From: Rehmannia glutinosa
Lineage: Eukaryota > Streptophyta > Magnoliopsida > Lamiales > Orobanchaceae
DNA length: 64,000 nt
Direction of reading: 5' to 3'
NCBI GenBank assembly: GCA_016081115.2
Contig: CM071935.1
Location: forward strand, 28,630,075-28,694,074
The notes beneath the pieces are model-generated. The model ran no database searches. It was not told where the DNA came from and saw only the letters and a program-made list of their open reading frames with translations. Positions 32,991 through 45,064 of the stretch are shown here, piece by piece (within the stretch, counting starts at the first letter, position 1; every line of letters starts with the position of its first letter). Both the position numbers and the translations under genes were made by a program.

Positions 32991-35900
32991 ATTGGAGAAT
33001 CTCTCAGAATCCAAAGCCTTGGTAAAGATGTTTGCAAGCTGATTTTCAGTAGCAATATACTCAATGTGAATTATATTTTTCTCAACTAAATCTCGAATAA
33101 AGTGATGTCTAATATCTATGTGTTAGTACAAGAATGTTGGACAGGATTTTTTGAAATATCAATCGCACTCATATTATCACAAGAGACAATTAGTGTTTCA
33201 CTTTGCAAACCATAGTCCTCAATCATTTGGTTCATCCATAAAAGTTGTGTGCAACAACTTCCAACTGCTACATATTCTGATTCAACAGTCGAAAGGGATA
33301 CACAATTTTGCTTTTTGCTATACCATGAGACCAAATTATTTCCTAAATAAAAACATACTCCAGTTGTACTTTTTCGATCATCAACAACATCTCCAGCCCA
33401 ATCAGAGTCACTAAATCCCACGAGATTAGTATTAAGTATCTTTTGTGTACCAAATACCCAAATCAGTTGTGCCTCCTACATATCGAATAATACGTTTTAA
33501 GGCCTTTAAGTGAGTAATTTTTGGATCAGAATGATATCGAGCACAGAGACAAACACTAAACATGATATCAGGGCGACCGGCAGTCAAGTACAACAAACTT
33601 CCTATCATGCTTCTATACAAGGTGTGGTCAACACTTCCAGCCACATCCTCTTTACTCAACTTTTTACTCGACCCCATGGGAGTCTTCAAGTGAGAAACAT
33701 TTTCCAAATTAAACTTTTTCACAAGATTTTTGGCATACTTGCTTTGTGAGATAAAAATTCATTCCTTTAATTGTTTAATTTGCAATCCCAGGAAGTAACT
33801 TAACTCACCTACCATACTCATTTTGAAAGTGGAGGATATACAAGCATCAAATTGTTTCAACTATTTATCAGAGGAGGAACCAAAAACAATGTCATCGACA
33901 TAGATTTGAGCAATCATGATGTCATGGTTTTTCTTTTGAATAAAAAAGGTTTTATCAACTTCACTACGTTTAAAACCAATTTGAAGAAGATACTAAGTTA
34001 ACCTACCATACCAAGCTCTCGGGGATTGTTTAAGACCATAAAGAACATTTTTAAGCTTATACACATAGTTAGGCTTAAAAAGGTCCTCATAGCCTTTAGG
34101 TTGTTCTACAAAAGCTTCTTCAACTAAAATGCCATTTAAAAAAGCACTTTTTACATCCATGAAGATTTAATCCCAAGTAACATGAAATGGCTAGCAACAG
34201 ACGTATTGACTCAATACAGGCTACAGGAGTGAAGGTTTCATCGAAATCTACCTCCTCAACCTATGTGTACCCTTGAGCAACTAATCGAGCTTTTTTGCGA
34301 ACAATTTTGCCAAATTCATCTATTTTATTTTTGAAAATCCATTTTATTCCTATGACATTAACATCCTCTGGCCTAGGAACCAAAAATCACATATCGTTTT
34401 TGACAAATTGGTCTAGTTCCTCTTGCATAGCATGTATCCAAAATTTGTCTTTCAGAGCTTCAGCAAGATTCTTAGTTTTGAAATTGGACACAAAACAACA
34501 TGTTCTCACATTGACACAACCAGCAGACATGCAAATCATTCTTACCATATCGGGATACTTTACTTTACTTTTCCCTTGTCTTAATACCATCGATAGTATT
34601 ACCAATGATTTGAGACGTAGGGTTATTTTTCTAAATCCTTGTAGGTATGTTTCTGTCATGATCCACGAGGATCATTTGTTTCTTCAATAGATTCAGTGTC
34701 TGAATCAGAGTCTGTCTCAGCTGCAGCAGACACAGATATGAGCTCAGATGCCGTCACATTTGGTTCTACATTTGAGACAGTCGTGGATGGGGCTCCAATC
34801 ACATTCTCAGTTACATTTGTGCTTACATCCATCACTGGGCATTTTCAACAAACTTGAGCAGATCTCTAACATTGTCTTCTTCGCTCTTGCATGCAATATC
34901 TAAGAGATCATCAAAGACTACATTTATAGATTCCATTATCGTCTTTGTACGAAGATTGTAAACTCGATAAGCATGATTGTTTGAAGTGTAGCCTACAAAT
35001 AGGCACTTGTCACTTTTTGAGTCAAACTTACCAAGATTATCACAATCATTAAGAACATAGCACACATACCCAAAAACATGGAAATATTTGAGGTTAGGTT
35101 TCTTTCCCAAAAGAATTTCATACGGGGTCATAGAACTTCCTGGCCTCAAATATACACGATTTGCCATGTGACAAGCAGTATTTAGAGCTTCAGCCCAAAA
35201 TCGTTTTCAAAGTTTTTTAGAACTAAGCATGACACAGGCTATCTCTTGCAATGTACGATTTTTCCTCTCTGCCACTCAATTTTGTTGTGGAGTTTTGGGT
35301 GCGGAAAATTCATGAGAAATCCCCTTTCTATCACAGAAGGATGAGAAAGAAGAGTTCTCAAACTCTTTACCACGGTCCGATCTAATTCTGGCAACAGTTA
35401 AATTATAAAAGTTATAAACCTTTTTATGCCAGCTTCTAAAGAAATCAAAGGTCTCAGATCTCTCACGTAGAAGTATGTCCACGTGTAACATGAAAACTCA
35501 ACAACAATCACATAGGAGTATTTCCTACCACCCACACTTTCAATTTCAATAGGACCCATAAGATCCATATGAACTAACTCCAGACATCTAGTAGTGTGGA
35601 AATGTGATGTCATTTGATGTGACACTACCCATTTGACAACTACCACACACATTGACACTTTTCATAGACCATTTAGGCAAGCCTACAACATATTCAAATT
35701 TCAAAAGTTCCATTAGCTTTTTATGGACAACATGACCTAATTTTTGATGCCATAGATCAGTGTCATTAGTGTGTGCACTGTGACAGAGTTTCTCATTACA
35801 ATACTGATAACACTTGTCAGAAGACCTCAAGCCAGTAAGGATACAAGTATCTGATTCATCGAACACTTCACAAGAATTTTTATTGAACTTTACATAGAGA

Positions 35901-36145
35901 TGATCATCACATAGTTGACTTATTCTGATGAGATTAACATTAAGACCAACTACATGGAGCATATTGCGTAGATTGGGTTGTCCGTCAACGTTCAACATCC
36001 CTTTTTCCAATTATCTTCCCTTTGGCTCCACCTCCACAGGTTACATTGCCACCGTTATATTCTTCATAGTCAGTTAAATACTCCAAGGTACTTGTCATAT
36101 GTCGTGAGCATCCACTATCAAAGTACCATGATCCTGCAACATTAG
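32991..36145 (-). pseudogene. element B pol: protease, integrase, RT, RNase H
   Basis: Read on the minus strand, protease keeps YFDSGCSRHMTS (DSG at 36111-36119). Integrase words are LWHQKLGHVVHKKL, CGSCQMG, HMDLMGPIE, ARIRSDRGKEFEN and FSAPKTPQQN (36010-35276), with TPYEILLGKKPNLKYFHVFG at about 35100. RT has WIHAMQEELDQF, the YVDD box at 33891-33902, and PMGSSKKLSKEDVAG. RNase H follows with GFSDSDWAGDVVDDRKSTTG and CDNMSAIDISKNP. The tail continues in another frame to about 32991. There are many frame changes and stops (for example near 35275, 34390, 33730 and 33430). The region 34680-34840 between INT and RT is an Asn/Val/Thr-rich linker. Confidence 0.85.
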
Positions 36146-38013
36146 ATCTCAAAGAAGTATAGATAACATGACATTTAATATCAGATTTTTTAATCCAGAT
36201 AGATTTCAAAAAGTGATTACAAGGATGCCGTAACATTTGCAATGACATCTGGCATCCAGAATTTAAATATGATTTCAGTATTGGTTTAATGTGTCTAGGA
36301 CATGACAATAGTAACAAATAAAGTGGTGTTTCCGTGGCTTAGACTTTTGAGAAAAACTCATTTTACTGTTAGAGGAATCAGAAGATTCTCCTTGTTCTTT
36401 TGCCTTAACAAATACATGAGTTTTATAACCAAGGCCAGCTTTATCATCACTCCATGAAGAAAGTATCATCCAGTTTTGCTTTCATAGAATTAAACTTCTT
36501 CATGATTTCAAGAGAATCTACACGTTTAGAATTTACCTTTTCAAAGTCAAGATCCTTCTTGGTAAGAGAAGCCTCTAACTTGATAATTACTTCCTTTTGT
36601 TCGTCATTTTCCTGCTTGAGTCGATCATTTTCCTTTTTGAGGACTTCATTCAGTTTGATCCTCTTCAGCCAATCCTTAATAGCTTTGTGTACGTGTCTTC
36701 CAGGCTTTCACCATCTGAATCATCATCTTGTTTAACATCATCAGAAACAGAGGTAGAATTTAAACAAAAAAGGTCAGAAACATTTAAGGTATCCTATTCT
36801 TCAGATGTGAACTCAGATGTGATCAAAGAAGGTGTGATCACATCTTGGGCCACACCTCTGGTAACACCAGAAGGATTTATTTGGAGAGATTTTTGACTTT
36901 CACTAATATCGTCATAACCTTGTGTTCTTCCTGTTCATTTTTCTCATTATCAGACTCATTATCACTTAAAGTCACACTCAAGCTCATTCCCTTTTTCATA
37001 AGAGTACTAGCACATTGGGAAACATACTGACCATACCCAGTACATGCCCTACACCTAATAGAATCAAGAGTTTTAGTATCAAACTTGTTTGATTTTTTTC
37101 CAGAAAAAACGATCTTGATTTTATCAAAGGTGTTCTTTTGAGGGAACTTGCTTGGTCCAGGTTTAAAAGGTTTTGTGAAATTTTGAGATTTTTCTAACTT
37201 TTGCGCTTAAGAATCCTATCAAACTTTTTCGAATACATGGCCATAGACTCATCTCCCAGATTAGAATTTTCAATCTCATTGGTAAGATCAACAAAGTCAT
37301 CAGTAACTTTGGACTCAAGTTGAAAAGGGGACTCAATTTGAAAAGCAACCTTTTGACCCATACTCTCCATTTGTTGAGCCATATTCATCTCATAGTTTTG
37401 AAGAATGCCAACATGGTTTTCTAGACTTAAAGTGGTGGTGTTATGGGCTTCTTCAATAGATGAGACTTTGATATTGTACCTAACAGGGAGATATCTCATC
37501 ATTTTGCTCACAAGATTAGCATTGGAGATTGGTTCACCTAAGGATTGGGCTTCATTGGCAATATCACACAATTTGGCATTGTAAGTGGCGATGTTCTCAT
37601 CTTATCGCATCCTTAAATTTCAAACTTATTGGTAAGTAACCTAAATTTGGTTTGTCGTACACTAGCAAATCCCTCGCAGTGACTTTGTAGGGTATCCCCA
37701 TGAATTTTTGGCAGCAGTAAAATTAGCTATGATTTTGAACATATTTTGATCCACAGTACCAAAGTTAGCCATCAATGCCTTCGAATTATAATTTGGAAAT
37801 GTTATCTCATCATTAGTCCAATCAATTTCTCCTTTATCCTTGTAGTCACCTTCTATATCAATGAGTTTCGGAGGTGACCACCCAGAAAGGATTGCACGCC
37901 ATGCCCTTTCATCAATTGATTTGATGTAGGCCCTTACTTTGACTTTCCAAATTGAATAATTGGAGCCATCAAGAATGGGGGGGACAAAAGGTGGGGTTAT
38001 TTTGAGTATCCAT
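36146..38013 (-). pseudogene. element B gag, broken
   Basis: The probable ATG is at 38011-38013 (MDTQNNPT), only about 42 bases from the primer site. Gag words are YSIWKVKVRAYIKSIDERAW, NYNSKALMANFG and MMRYLPVRYNIKVSSIEE. A long open stretch ends at 37194. A knuckle-like motif at 37012-37053 reads CRACTGYGQYVSQC, where the His is Gln. Downstream, at about 36900-36450, lie acidic and coiled-coil sequences, then a basic segment before the protease. Several frameshifts and at least one stop are present. Confidence 0.8.
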
Positions 38014-38060
38014 GCTAACAAACACTCAGGATCAACCCTTAGTGCCATCAAGTGTAGGAT

Positions 38061-38065
38061 CTAGA
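38061..38065. repeat. target-site duplication of element F, left copy (CTAGA)
   Basis: CTAGA also occurs at 45053-45057 after the right LTR. The target lies within B's mutated primer-binding site. Confidence 0.85.
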
Positions 38066-39523
38066 TGTAAGTACAAGTGGCTACGATAATCTAGAAGGGG
38101 TGAGTAGATTATGCCCATTTTTTTGTTTATGCCCTCTTTTTCAAATTTAATAAGCCAAGACAAGAATGGAAGTGCGGGAAGTAAACAACACGCGTCGATT
38201 TATAGAGGTTCAACTCACCTAGGGCCTAATCGTCTACCACCCAGTATCTCCGGGATGGATTTCAAAAAGAAAAAAAGATTTTATTAATTGCCACAATTAA
38301 TACAACATCACTTTACAACACCTCTTTGGAGATTACCATAATCTCCCTTGAAGATTACCACAATCTTCTACGACACCTTGTGAAGATTACCAAATTATTC
38401 AACACCTCAAAGTGCACCAAACTCTTCAATAAGAAGATTACCACAATCTTCTAACACCTAACACCTAGATCACCCAAGTGTATTCTTACCATAAGAACAC
38501 TCACAAGGATATCTTGTGTTGAATGATGATCACAAATTCAAGATTACAACTCGATAATGAGTAATACAATTTTGAGTGCAAGTGTAATCAAGGAATAATG
38601 CCTAGACCTCAAGATGTGAAAGTGTAAGACCTTAGGCTATTACAACAAGAATATTGAAAATGAAAGAACAAGTATTTTGCTTGAGTGTATCTTGTTGTGT
38701 TGTATGTCAATTGGTTATCCTGATGCTCCAAAACTTCCTCTATTTATAGGAGATTATCGATCAAGAATAGGCTCCTCTTTGGGATTAAAAATATACAGAA
38801 AAATACAATTAAAATCAAGAATATAGCCGTTAGAAATCAATTCCACAATTTAAGGAAGAATGGTCTGCTACACAACGGCTAGAATTTGCTGTCAAAACGG
38901 TAGGGCAATCGGTCGCGCACAAATACAAAATTGAAGAAAATACTGAAAAAATCACCCTGTGGACCGGTCCAGGGGGGTTGGAACGGTCGACACCCAACTC
39001 AACCGGTCCACCCCCATAGGGACCGGTCCACCTCTTGAAAACAATATACAGAAAGAGTTCTATAAATTGAGGTGACCTTCAGACACCGGTCGCACTAAGG
39101 GCGACCGGTCGACCGGTCGACCTCCATTTAAAAATCAAACTCCTCGTTTCTATTTTGGAAATCATCTTTCAGACATGGGATGCCCTATAGGGCGACCGGT
39201 TGGCCTCAAAACAGAAGTGTTATCCAATTTAAATCGAAAATAAATTTCTAGAAATACTCCAAAGAATTAGTAAAAATATTTTAAATTGTTTGGGAGTATT
39301 TGGACAACATTTAGAAATATTATTTTTGTGTAAAAATACATTAACATAAAATCATCAAAAGTGTTGTCCAATTTATGTTTGGAAATAAACTTCAAGAAAT
39401 ACTCCGAAAAATTAGTAAAAAAACATTTTTAATCATTTAGGAGTATTTAGACAACATTTAGAAATATTGTTTTGGTGTAAAAACAAAATCATCAAAATCA
39501 TGATAAAAACATTTATCTAACAA
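38066..39523 (-). repeat. element F 3' LTR (left)
   Basis: Plus-orientation ends are TGTAAGTACAAGTGG and TTTATCTAACA. Its hairpin array (about 38280-38510) has lost one hairpin by a short deletion relative to the right LTR. A TATA box is at 38737-38750, GACCGGTC palindromes at about 38900-39205, and paired nested hairpins at 39217-39457. Confidence 0.9.
39217..39457 (-). repeat. paired nested inverted repeats in F LTR U3 (left)
   Basis: The two units are equivalent to 18216-18454 in E. Outer arms are GTGTTATCC/GGACAACAT and GTGTTGTCC/AGACAACAT. Inner arms are AAATACTCC/GGAGTATTT. Confidence 0.75.
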
Positions 39524-41032
39524 ACTCCTCATTTTTTATGATTACTAACCAAAACAATTTAATGAGGTCGATTTTGAAAACAAAACAATTTTCCGGTTAA
39601 AAATAAATTATCCGTTGAGAGCGATAACATTCCACGCATAATAATCACAATGAAGGGAGTAGAGATTTTCAAAAACATTTTGCAAAAGCTCCTCCTATCA
39701 ATATGCACAACAAGAGTAAAATAGAAGCAATCAACCAAAAGCTAAAAGCTCAAATTTTACGTATTGAGCTTAAGTATCAAGAGCCTATAAGCTCCCCCTG
39801 TCAACATAACATCATTAGACATGTAAATGAGTCCACAATACAACAAATGGACCAAGTATGATCCACAACTTTTTGCTTTTAATAGCCACATCTTATAGCT
39901 TCTTTCGTGAGCTTATTTTAGCTTCTTTGATCTAAAGAGCTTATATCATGTCTCTCCCCCTTTAGATTCATCAAAAAGAATGTTAGCACGATAAAAAATA
40001 TTCATATCAAAGTGCGCAATTTAACCGATTTATCGAGCTATTGATCATTAAGCTTAAAAATTCCAAAAGCTAAGGGAAGAGTTGATTATATGACTTGTAA
40101 AAGCTCGTAAAGGCTCATTTGATTTGCAAAACATGATCTCTATAAATATATAAGACCTTTGAAATCGAGAGAATCATGTAGGTGATGAATTTTTCTTTGA
40201 AACATTTTATCTAACACTTGGCGGGCGTATAATGAAAAAAGACTATGTATAAAGCCCTTGTAAAAGTAATTAAGCCCAATTTTTCATCACCAAATGCAAT
40301 TTTACAAATATCATCCAACAACAATCATCATGTCCAACACAAATATATAAGAATTCCAACAAAATATCAAATATGAAGCACATTCTCAAGGGTTCAACCC
40401 AATTGAGATAAAGAAGAAGAATTCTTACCAATTAATCGGAGAGGTCGGGTATCATGGATGATATAACAATAGTATAAACTCAAAAAATATGTAATTTACA
40501 AGAAAGAAATCATTTTGAATTGTGTGTGAAATTTGCAAAGAGGTGCGAAAATAGTGAAAATCGAGTGAAATAACAATGTCTGAGGACATAATGCATTTAA
40601 ACTCTGAAATTGCTCTGGGCGACCGGTCCAAGGGGGGTATCGACCGGTCCAGGTGTAGGTCGACCGACCCCCCTCCCTCAAACTGGTCCCTGGAGCTCTT
40701 TTTGGTTCTGTCCGAATTTTGAACAAAAAGAAATCTGATTTTTCACCCCAAAGTTTTAAAAACGTACGAGATACAAAAATAGACCTCATTCAATATACAA
40801 TATGCCTACACAAGCTCTAAATGAGGTAAAAGACTCGGCGATTAATGATTAAAAAAACAAATGTCCGCGAGTTATCCTTGAGACGGAATTAAACACATCT
40901 CATTTTTTTCGTTTAAGAAACACAATCCCTTAGAAAAAATATAGAATCTCAATATGTTTAGTTCCATTATGACGAACCGTATTTTGAGAAATAATTATCA
41001 CCGGACTTGTTATCCCGAAAAATATGAACGTT
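39524..41032 (-). other. element F polypurine tract and non-coding 3' region
   Basis: The tract next to the LTR is weakened (minus strand, AAAAAATGAGGAGTT). The rest corresponds to E's non-coding 3' region and has no supported ORF. A cluster of CGACCGGTCC-type palindromes lies at about 40617-40690. Confidence 0.65.
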
Positions 41033-41880
41033 TTAAAACTTTGGATAAACAAGCCATAAGAAGAAGTGCCTTTCAAATATTTGAATTTCTTTTAACGACA
41101 CTTTAATGTGATTCATTGGGATTGTTTTTGAAGTCGAGGATATAGACATAAGGCATAAAAAAATGTCGAGTCTATGGGAGTAATAATAGTTAATGAGCAT
41201 ACCTTGAATTTGTTTGTCAACCGATATGCCTTTCTCAAACTTTGTCAATCTTGATATTGGTTGTCATAGGGGTAGAGACGATTCTTCCTTCTTCAATGCC
41301 TAACTTCTTAAAAGGTTCTTTTGTATACTATGAATGCGAAATATAGAAACCTTCTTTGCATTGCTTAATTTGAAGTCCAGGGAAGAAATTTAGCTCCCCC
41401 ATCAAGCTTATCTCAAATTCTCTTAGCATTAACTTAGAAACTTTTTTGCACAAGGATTCATTAGTAGCACCAAAAATATCATCAACATAAATTTGCACAA
41501 GTAAACAATCTTGCCCTTTTTCAAAAACAAAGAGAGTAGTATCAACTTTACCTCTTGTAAAACCATTTTGCACAAGAAAATAGCTAAGTCTATCATACCA
41601 TGCACGGGGTACTTGTTTTAAACCATATAAGGTCTTTTATAAAAATCATTTACCCTAGAAACATTTTCAAACCCCGGAGGTTGTTTTTCATAGACTTCTT
41701 CTTGAATAAAACCATTTAAAAAGGCGGATTTAACATCCATTTGGTAAAGCTTGAAATTTTTAAAATAAGAGTAGGCAAGTAAAAACACGAATAGCTTCAA
41801 AACGTGCTACGAGTACAAATGTTTCATCATAATCAATACCTTCTACTAGACAATACCATTGAGCTACTATCATCAAGCTT
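41033..41880 (-). pseudogene. element F RT remnant
   Basis: On the minus strand this reads QMDVKSAFLNGFIQEEVYEKQ, then FTRGKVDTTLFVFEKGQDCLL, YVDD at 41478-41489 (followed by a one-codon loss), then FFPGLQIKQCKEGFYIS. Frameshifts break it near 41650, 41580 and 41330. RNase H is reduced to fragments at 41033-41250. It matches E's RT throughout. No integrase lies upstream. Confidence 0.8.
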
Positions 41881-42189
41881 GTTCCGAAATATCAAAAATT
41901 TCTGCAAAATCTTAACAAGATATCTTGCACAAAACATAATGGTAAAAATGTAGGCTAAAACAATATGAGATGTCACAAATATACTTATGCTATATAAATC
42001 CATAAGAGATAATGACCATATAAGTTGTTGTAAATACACAAGAGTTTAGACAAGCAATATACAAGGTCTTCTTTTCAAAAGAGTTAAAAACAATATATTG
42101 AAGACCTTATTTTAAAAATATTTTGAAAAATCATTTTGACAATTAAAGCAAAAATACAAGCATTCATTATAATAAAACATTATGCATAT
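41881..42189. other. unassigned filler at the F deletion
   Basis: About 310 bases sit between the RT remnant and the gag remnant, where integrase should be. I cannot match them to E. They may be filler DNA from the repair event that removed integrase, or a diverged fragment. Confidence 0.4.
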
Positions 42190-43523
42190 TTAAATAAGGA
42201 GAGATATGATTTACCAATTTCGCCATTTCCACGTGTTGTGTCTTTTCCTTTGTTGGTAGTATCTTCCTCTTGAGAAATCACTTTGTTGATGATGGCTTCT
42301 CCAATTGCTCCATTTCCAAGGTTTGTTACCTTCCCATTGTTGATAATATTTCCTTCTTGGAAATCCATTATGGTGATGTCTTCTCCTTTGATAAAATGAA
42401 ATGGGCATTTGACGTCTTCTTGGCGGTATGACTTTTCTTTGATTATTATTTCGCCGTGTACCTAATATGACATTGTTTTGTGGTACCCTCAAGTGTTTGG
42501 ATCCTTCGGGATTAGCTTTGAGAGTTTTAGGTCTCCAACAATAATTAGAGTTATTTCTAGCCCGACAAGTATTTACCGTATGACCCTTTTTACCACAGTA
42601 GAAGCATGTAATAAATTTAGGAGCATAATGACCAACATGCTTAGAGTCTTTATTCTTTTTCATATGATTAACAATATTAGGCTTATGACCTAGTTTCAAA
42701 TTATCACAACCATGAACATCAACAATTTTGGTCATTTTATCGGTACTCAAGTTGAATTTTAATAAATTCTTTTTCATGCAACTAATATCCTCAATAAGAG
42801 TACTATTTTTCTTTTCAAAGATTCTAACCATATCCAGTGTGTTGGTGTGAGCACGTGAAAGTGATTCATAGGAAGTAAATAAGCTATCCTTATCATTTTT
42901 CAAAACATTGAATTCCTTTTTCAAATTTTTGTATTTAACAAGCAAACTTTGGAATTCATTTTGAAGTTCATCGAAATCATTTTGCAAATCATCATAATCA
43001 TCATGCATTTCATTACTAAAAGAGGTAGAGGAGTTAGAGCGTACCTCATTGTCTTTGTCGATACCCATTAAACATTGCTCGGCTTCTTCATCATCGGAAG
43101 TTGCAAGAAGCTCATCATTTGATGTTGTATCCATTTGAGAGGTAGATGCTTTTGAATTGCTCCTTTCATTTCAAATACTTCATAGATAGCTTCTAATTTC
43201 TCCCATGCTTCATGTATCCATCGTATTCCTCGAATATGACCGTATTCAAAAGAAGTAAGTGAACAATAAAGAATGTTTAGAGCTTTACCATTTAAGGAGA
43301 GAATTTCCTTGTCTTCATCATTGAGCTCCTTGAGGACTTTGGAGGTGAGTGCTCCGTCTTTCATCGGGATGGATTCTCCATTAATTACAGTGTTCCAAAT
43401 ATCGAAGGCGCAACTTTGTAAATAGTATTCCATTCTTTCTTTCTAAAATGTATAATTTTTGGAATCAAATAGTGGTGGCTTGTCGGTGGAGGCGCCGATA
43501 AGATAGACTTCATTCGTAGCCAA
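42190..43523 (-). pseudogene. element F gag remnant, start codon lost
   Basis: This is homologous to E gag. Where E starts ATGGCTACGAATG, F reads ATTGGCTACGAATG (about 43510-43524), so a 1-nt insertion destroys the start. Gag N-terminal words follow (IWNTVINGESIPM, LNILYCSLTSFEYGHIRG). A deletion then removes the middle of gag, including the first knuckle, and joins it to the acidic and coiled-coil part. The second knuckle CFYCGKKGHTVNTC (about 42570-42611) is intact. The tail is Arg/Gln/His-rich with repeated KW(R/S)NW endings, showing local duplication. Confidence 0.75.
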
Positions 43524-43573
43524 TGATCGTTCCTTTTTACTCGCGATGTGGAACCAGCTTGCCAAAAAATTTG

Positions 43574-43585
43574 GCTCTGATACCA
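43574..43585 (-). other. element F primer-binding site
   Basis: The minus strand reads TGGTATCAGAGC, a perfect initiator Met-tRNA complement, two bases from the LTR edge at 43588. Confidence 0.9.
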
Positions 43586-43801
43586 CTTGTAAGTCCAAGT
43601 AGCTACGATAATCTAGAGGGGGGTGAATAGATTATGCCCATTTTTTTATGCCCTCTTTTTCGATTTTAATAAGCTAAGACAAGAATGGAAGTGTGGGAAG
43701 TAAACAACACGCGTCGATTTATAGAGGTTCAACCCACCTAGGGCCTAATCCTCTACCACCCCAGTATCTCTGGGATGGATTTCAAAAAGAAAAAAAGATT
43801 T

Positions 43802-44045
43802 TATTAATTACCACAATTAATACAACATCACCTTACAACACCTCTTTGGAGATTACCACAATCTTCCTTGAAGATTACCAAAATCTTCTACGGCACCTTG
43901 TGAAGATTACCACAATCTTCCACCTTGAAGAACACCAAATTATTCAACACCTCAAAGAGCACCAACCCCTTCAATAAGAAGATTACCACAATCTTCTAAC
44001 ACCTAACACCTAGATCACCCAAGTGTGTTCTTACCACAAGAACAC
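43802..44045 (-). promoter_or_regulatory. hairpin array with common ACCAC loop, F 5' LTR leader
   Basis: There are six hairpins. Stems are TATTAATT/AATTAATA (43802-43822); GGAGATT/AATCTTCC (about 43848-43867); GAAGATT/AATCTTC with loop ACCAA (about 43870-43888); GAAGATT/AATCTTC (about 43902-43920); AGAAGATT/AATCTTCT (about 43977-43997); and GTGTTCTT/AAGAACAC (44025-44045). The last pairs G:C where E has A:T, a compensatory change. It lies in the predicted 5' leader RNA. Confidence 0.8.
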
Positions 44046-44750
44046 TCACAAGGATATCTTTTGTTGAATGATGATCACAAATTCAAGATTACAACTCGAT
44101 AATGAGTAATACAATTTTGAGTGCAAGTGTAATCAAGAAATAAATCCTAGAGCTCAAGATGTGAAAGTATAAGACCTTAGGCTATTACAACAAGAATATT
44201 GTAAATGAAAGAACAAGTATTTGCTTGAGTGTATCTTGTTGTGTTGTATGTCAATTGGTTATCTTGATGCTCCAAAACTTCCTCTATTTATAGGAGATGA
44301 TTTATCAAGAATAGGCTCCTCTTGGGGATTGAAGATGTACATAACAATACAATTAAAATCAAGAATATAGTTGTTAGAAATAAATTCCACAATTTAAGGA
44401 AGAATGATCTGATGTACAACGGCTAGAATTTGCTATCAAAACGGTAGGGTGACCGGTCGCGCACAAATACAAAATTGAAGAAAACACTAAAAGAATCACC
44501 CGTGGATGGTCAGGGGGTTGGACCTCGACATCGACACACCGGCTCGGTCCAACCCCATAGGGACCGGTCCACCTCTTGAAAAACAAGATACAGAAAGAGT
44601 TCTGTAATTTGAGGTGATCTTCAGACACCGGTCGCACTAAGGGCGACCGGTCAACCTCCATTTAAAAATCAAACTCCTCATTTCTGTTTTGAAAATCATC
44701 TTCCAGACATGGGATGCCCTATAAGGCGACCGGTTGGCCTCAAAACAGAA

Positions 44751-44998
44751 GTGTTGTCCAATTTAAATCGAAAATAAATTTCAAGAAATACTCCGAAGAA
44801 TTAGTAAAAACATTTTAAATCGTTTGGGAGTATTTGGACAATATTTAGAAATTATTTTGGTGTAAAAACACATTAACATAAAATTATCAAAAGTGTTGTC
44901 CAATTTATGTTTGAAAATAAACTTCAAGAAATACTCCGAAAAATTAGTAAAAAACATTTTAAATTATTTAGGAGTATTTGGACAACATTTAGAAATAT
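44751..44998 (-). repeat. paired nested inverted repeats in F LTR U3 (right)
   Basis: The two-unit structure is the same as in E and in F's left LTR. Outer arms GTGTTGTCC/GGACAATAT and GTGTTGTCC/GGACAACAT enclose AAATACTCC/GGAGTATTT. Confidence 0.75.
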
Positions 44999-45052
44999 TG
45001 TTTTGGTGTAAAAACAAATAATCAAAATCATGATATAAACATTTATCTAACA

Positions 45053-45063
45053 CTAGATGCCAA
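45053..45063 (-). other. element B primer-binding site remnant with F target duplication
   Basis: Joined across F, B reads ATCTAGATGCCA where the family norm is GCTCTGATACCA (reverse of the Met-tRNA complement). The site is therefore degraded, and F integrated inside it. The LTR of B begins two bases later at 45065. Confidence 0.65.
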
Positions 45064-45064
45064 T

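Larger units (their letters stand above)
38066..45052 (-). mobile_element. Copia element F, minus strand, internally deleted, same family as E
   Basis: F has LTRs of 1458 bp (38066-39523) and 1465 bp (43588-45052) and flanking CTAGA. The internal region is only about 4.1 kb, versus about 6 kb in E. It holds a partial gag, no integrase and a short RT fragment. It could therefore move only with help from another copy, if at all. Confidence 0.9.
43588..45052 (-). repeat. element F 5' LTR (right)
   Basis: This 1465-bp LTR starts TGTAAGTCCAAGTAGC. A TATA box is at 44281-44294. The leader hairpin array is at 43802-44045, GACCGGTC-type sites at about 44450-44735, and paired nested hairpins at 44751-44998. 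Confidence 0.9.

Noticed and set aside
43802..44045. CRISPR array or simple microsatellite
   Set aside because: Spacing is irregular, stems differ between units, only the 5-base loop is common, and the locus is a plant LTR.
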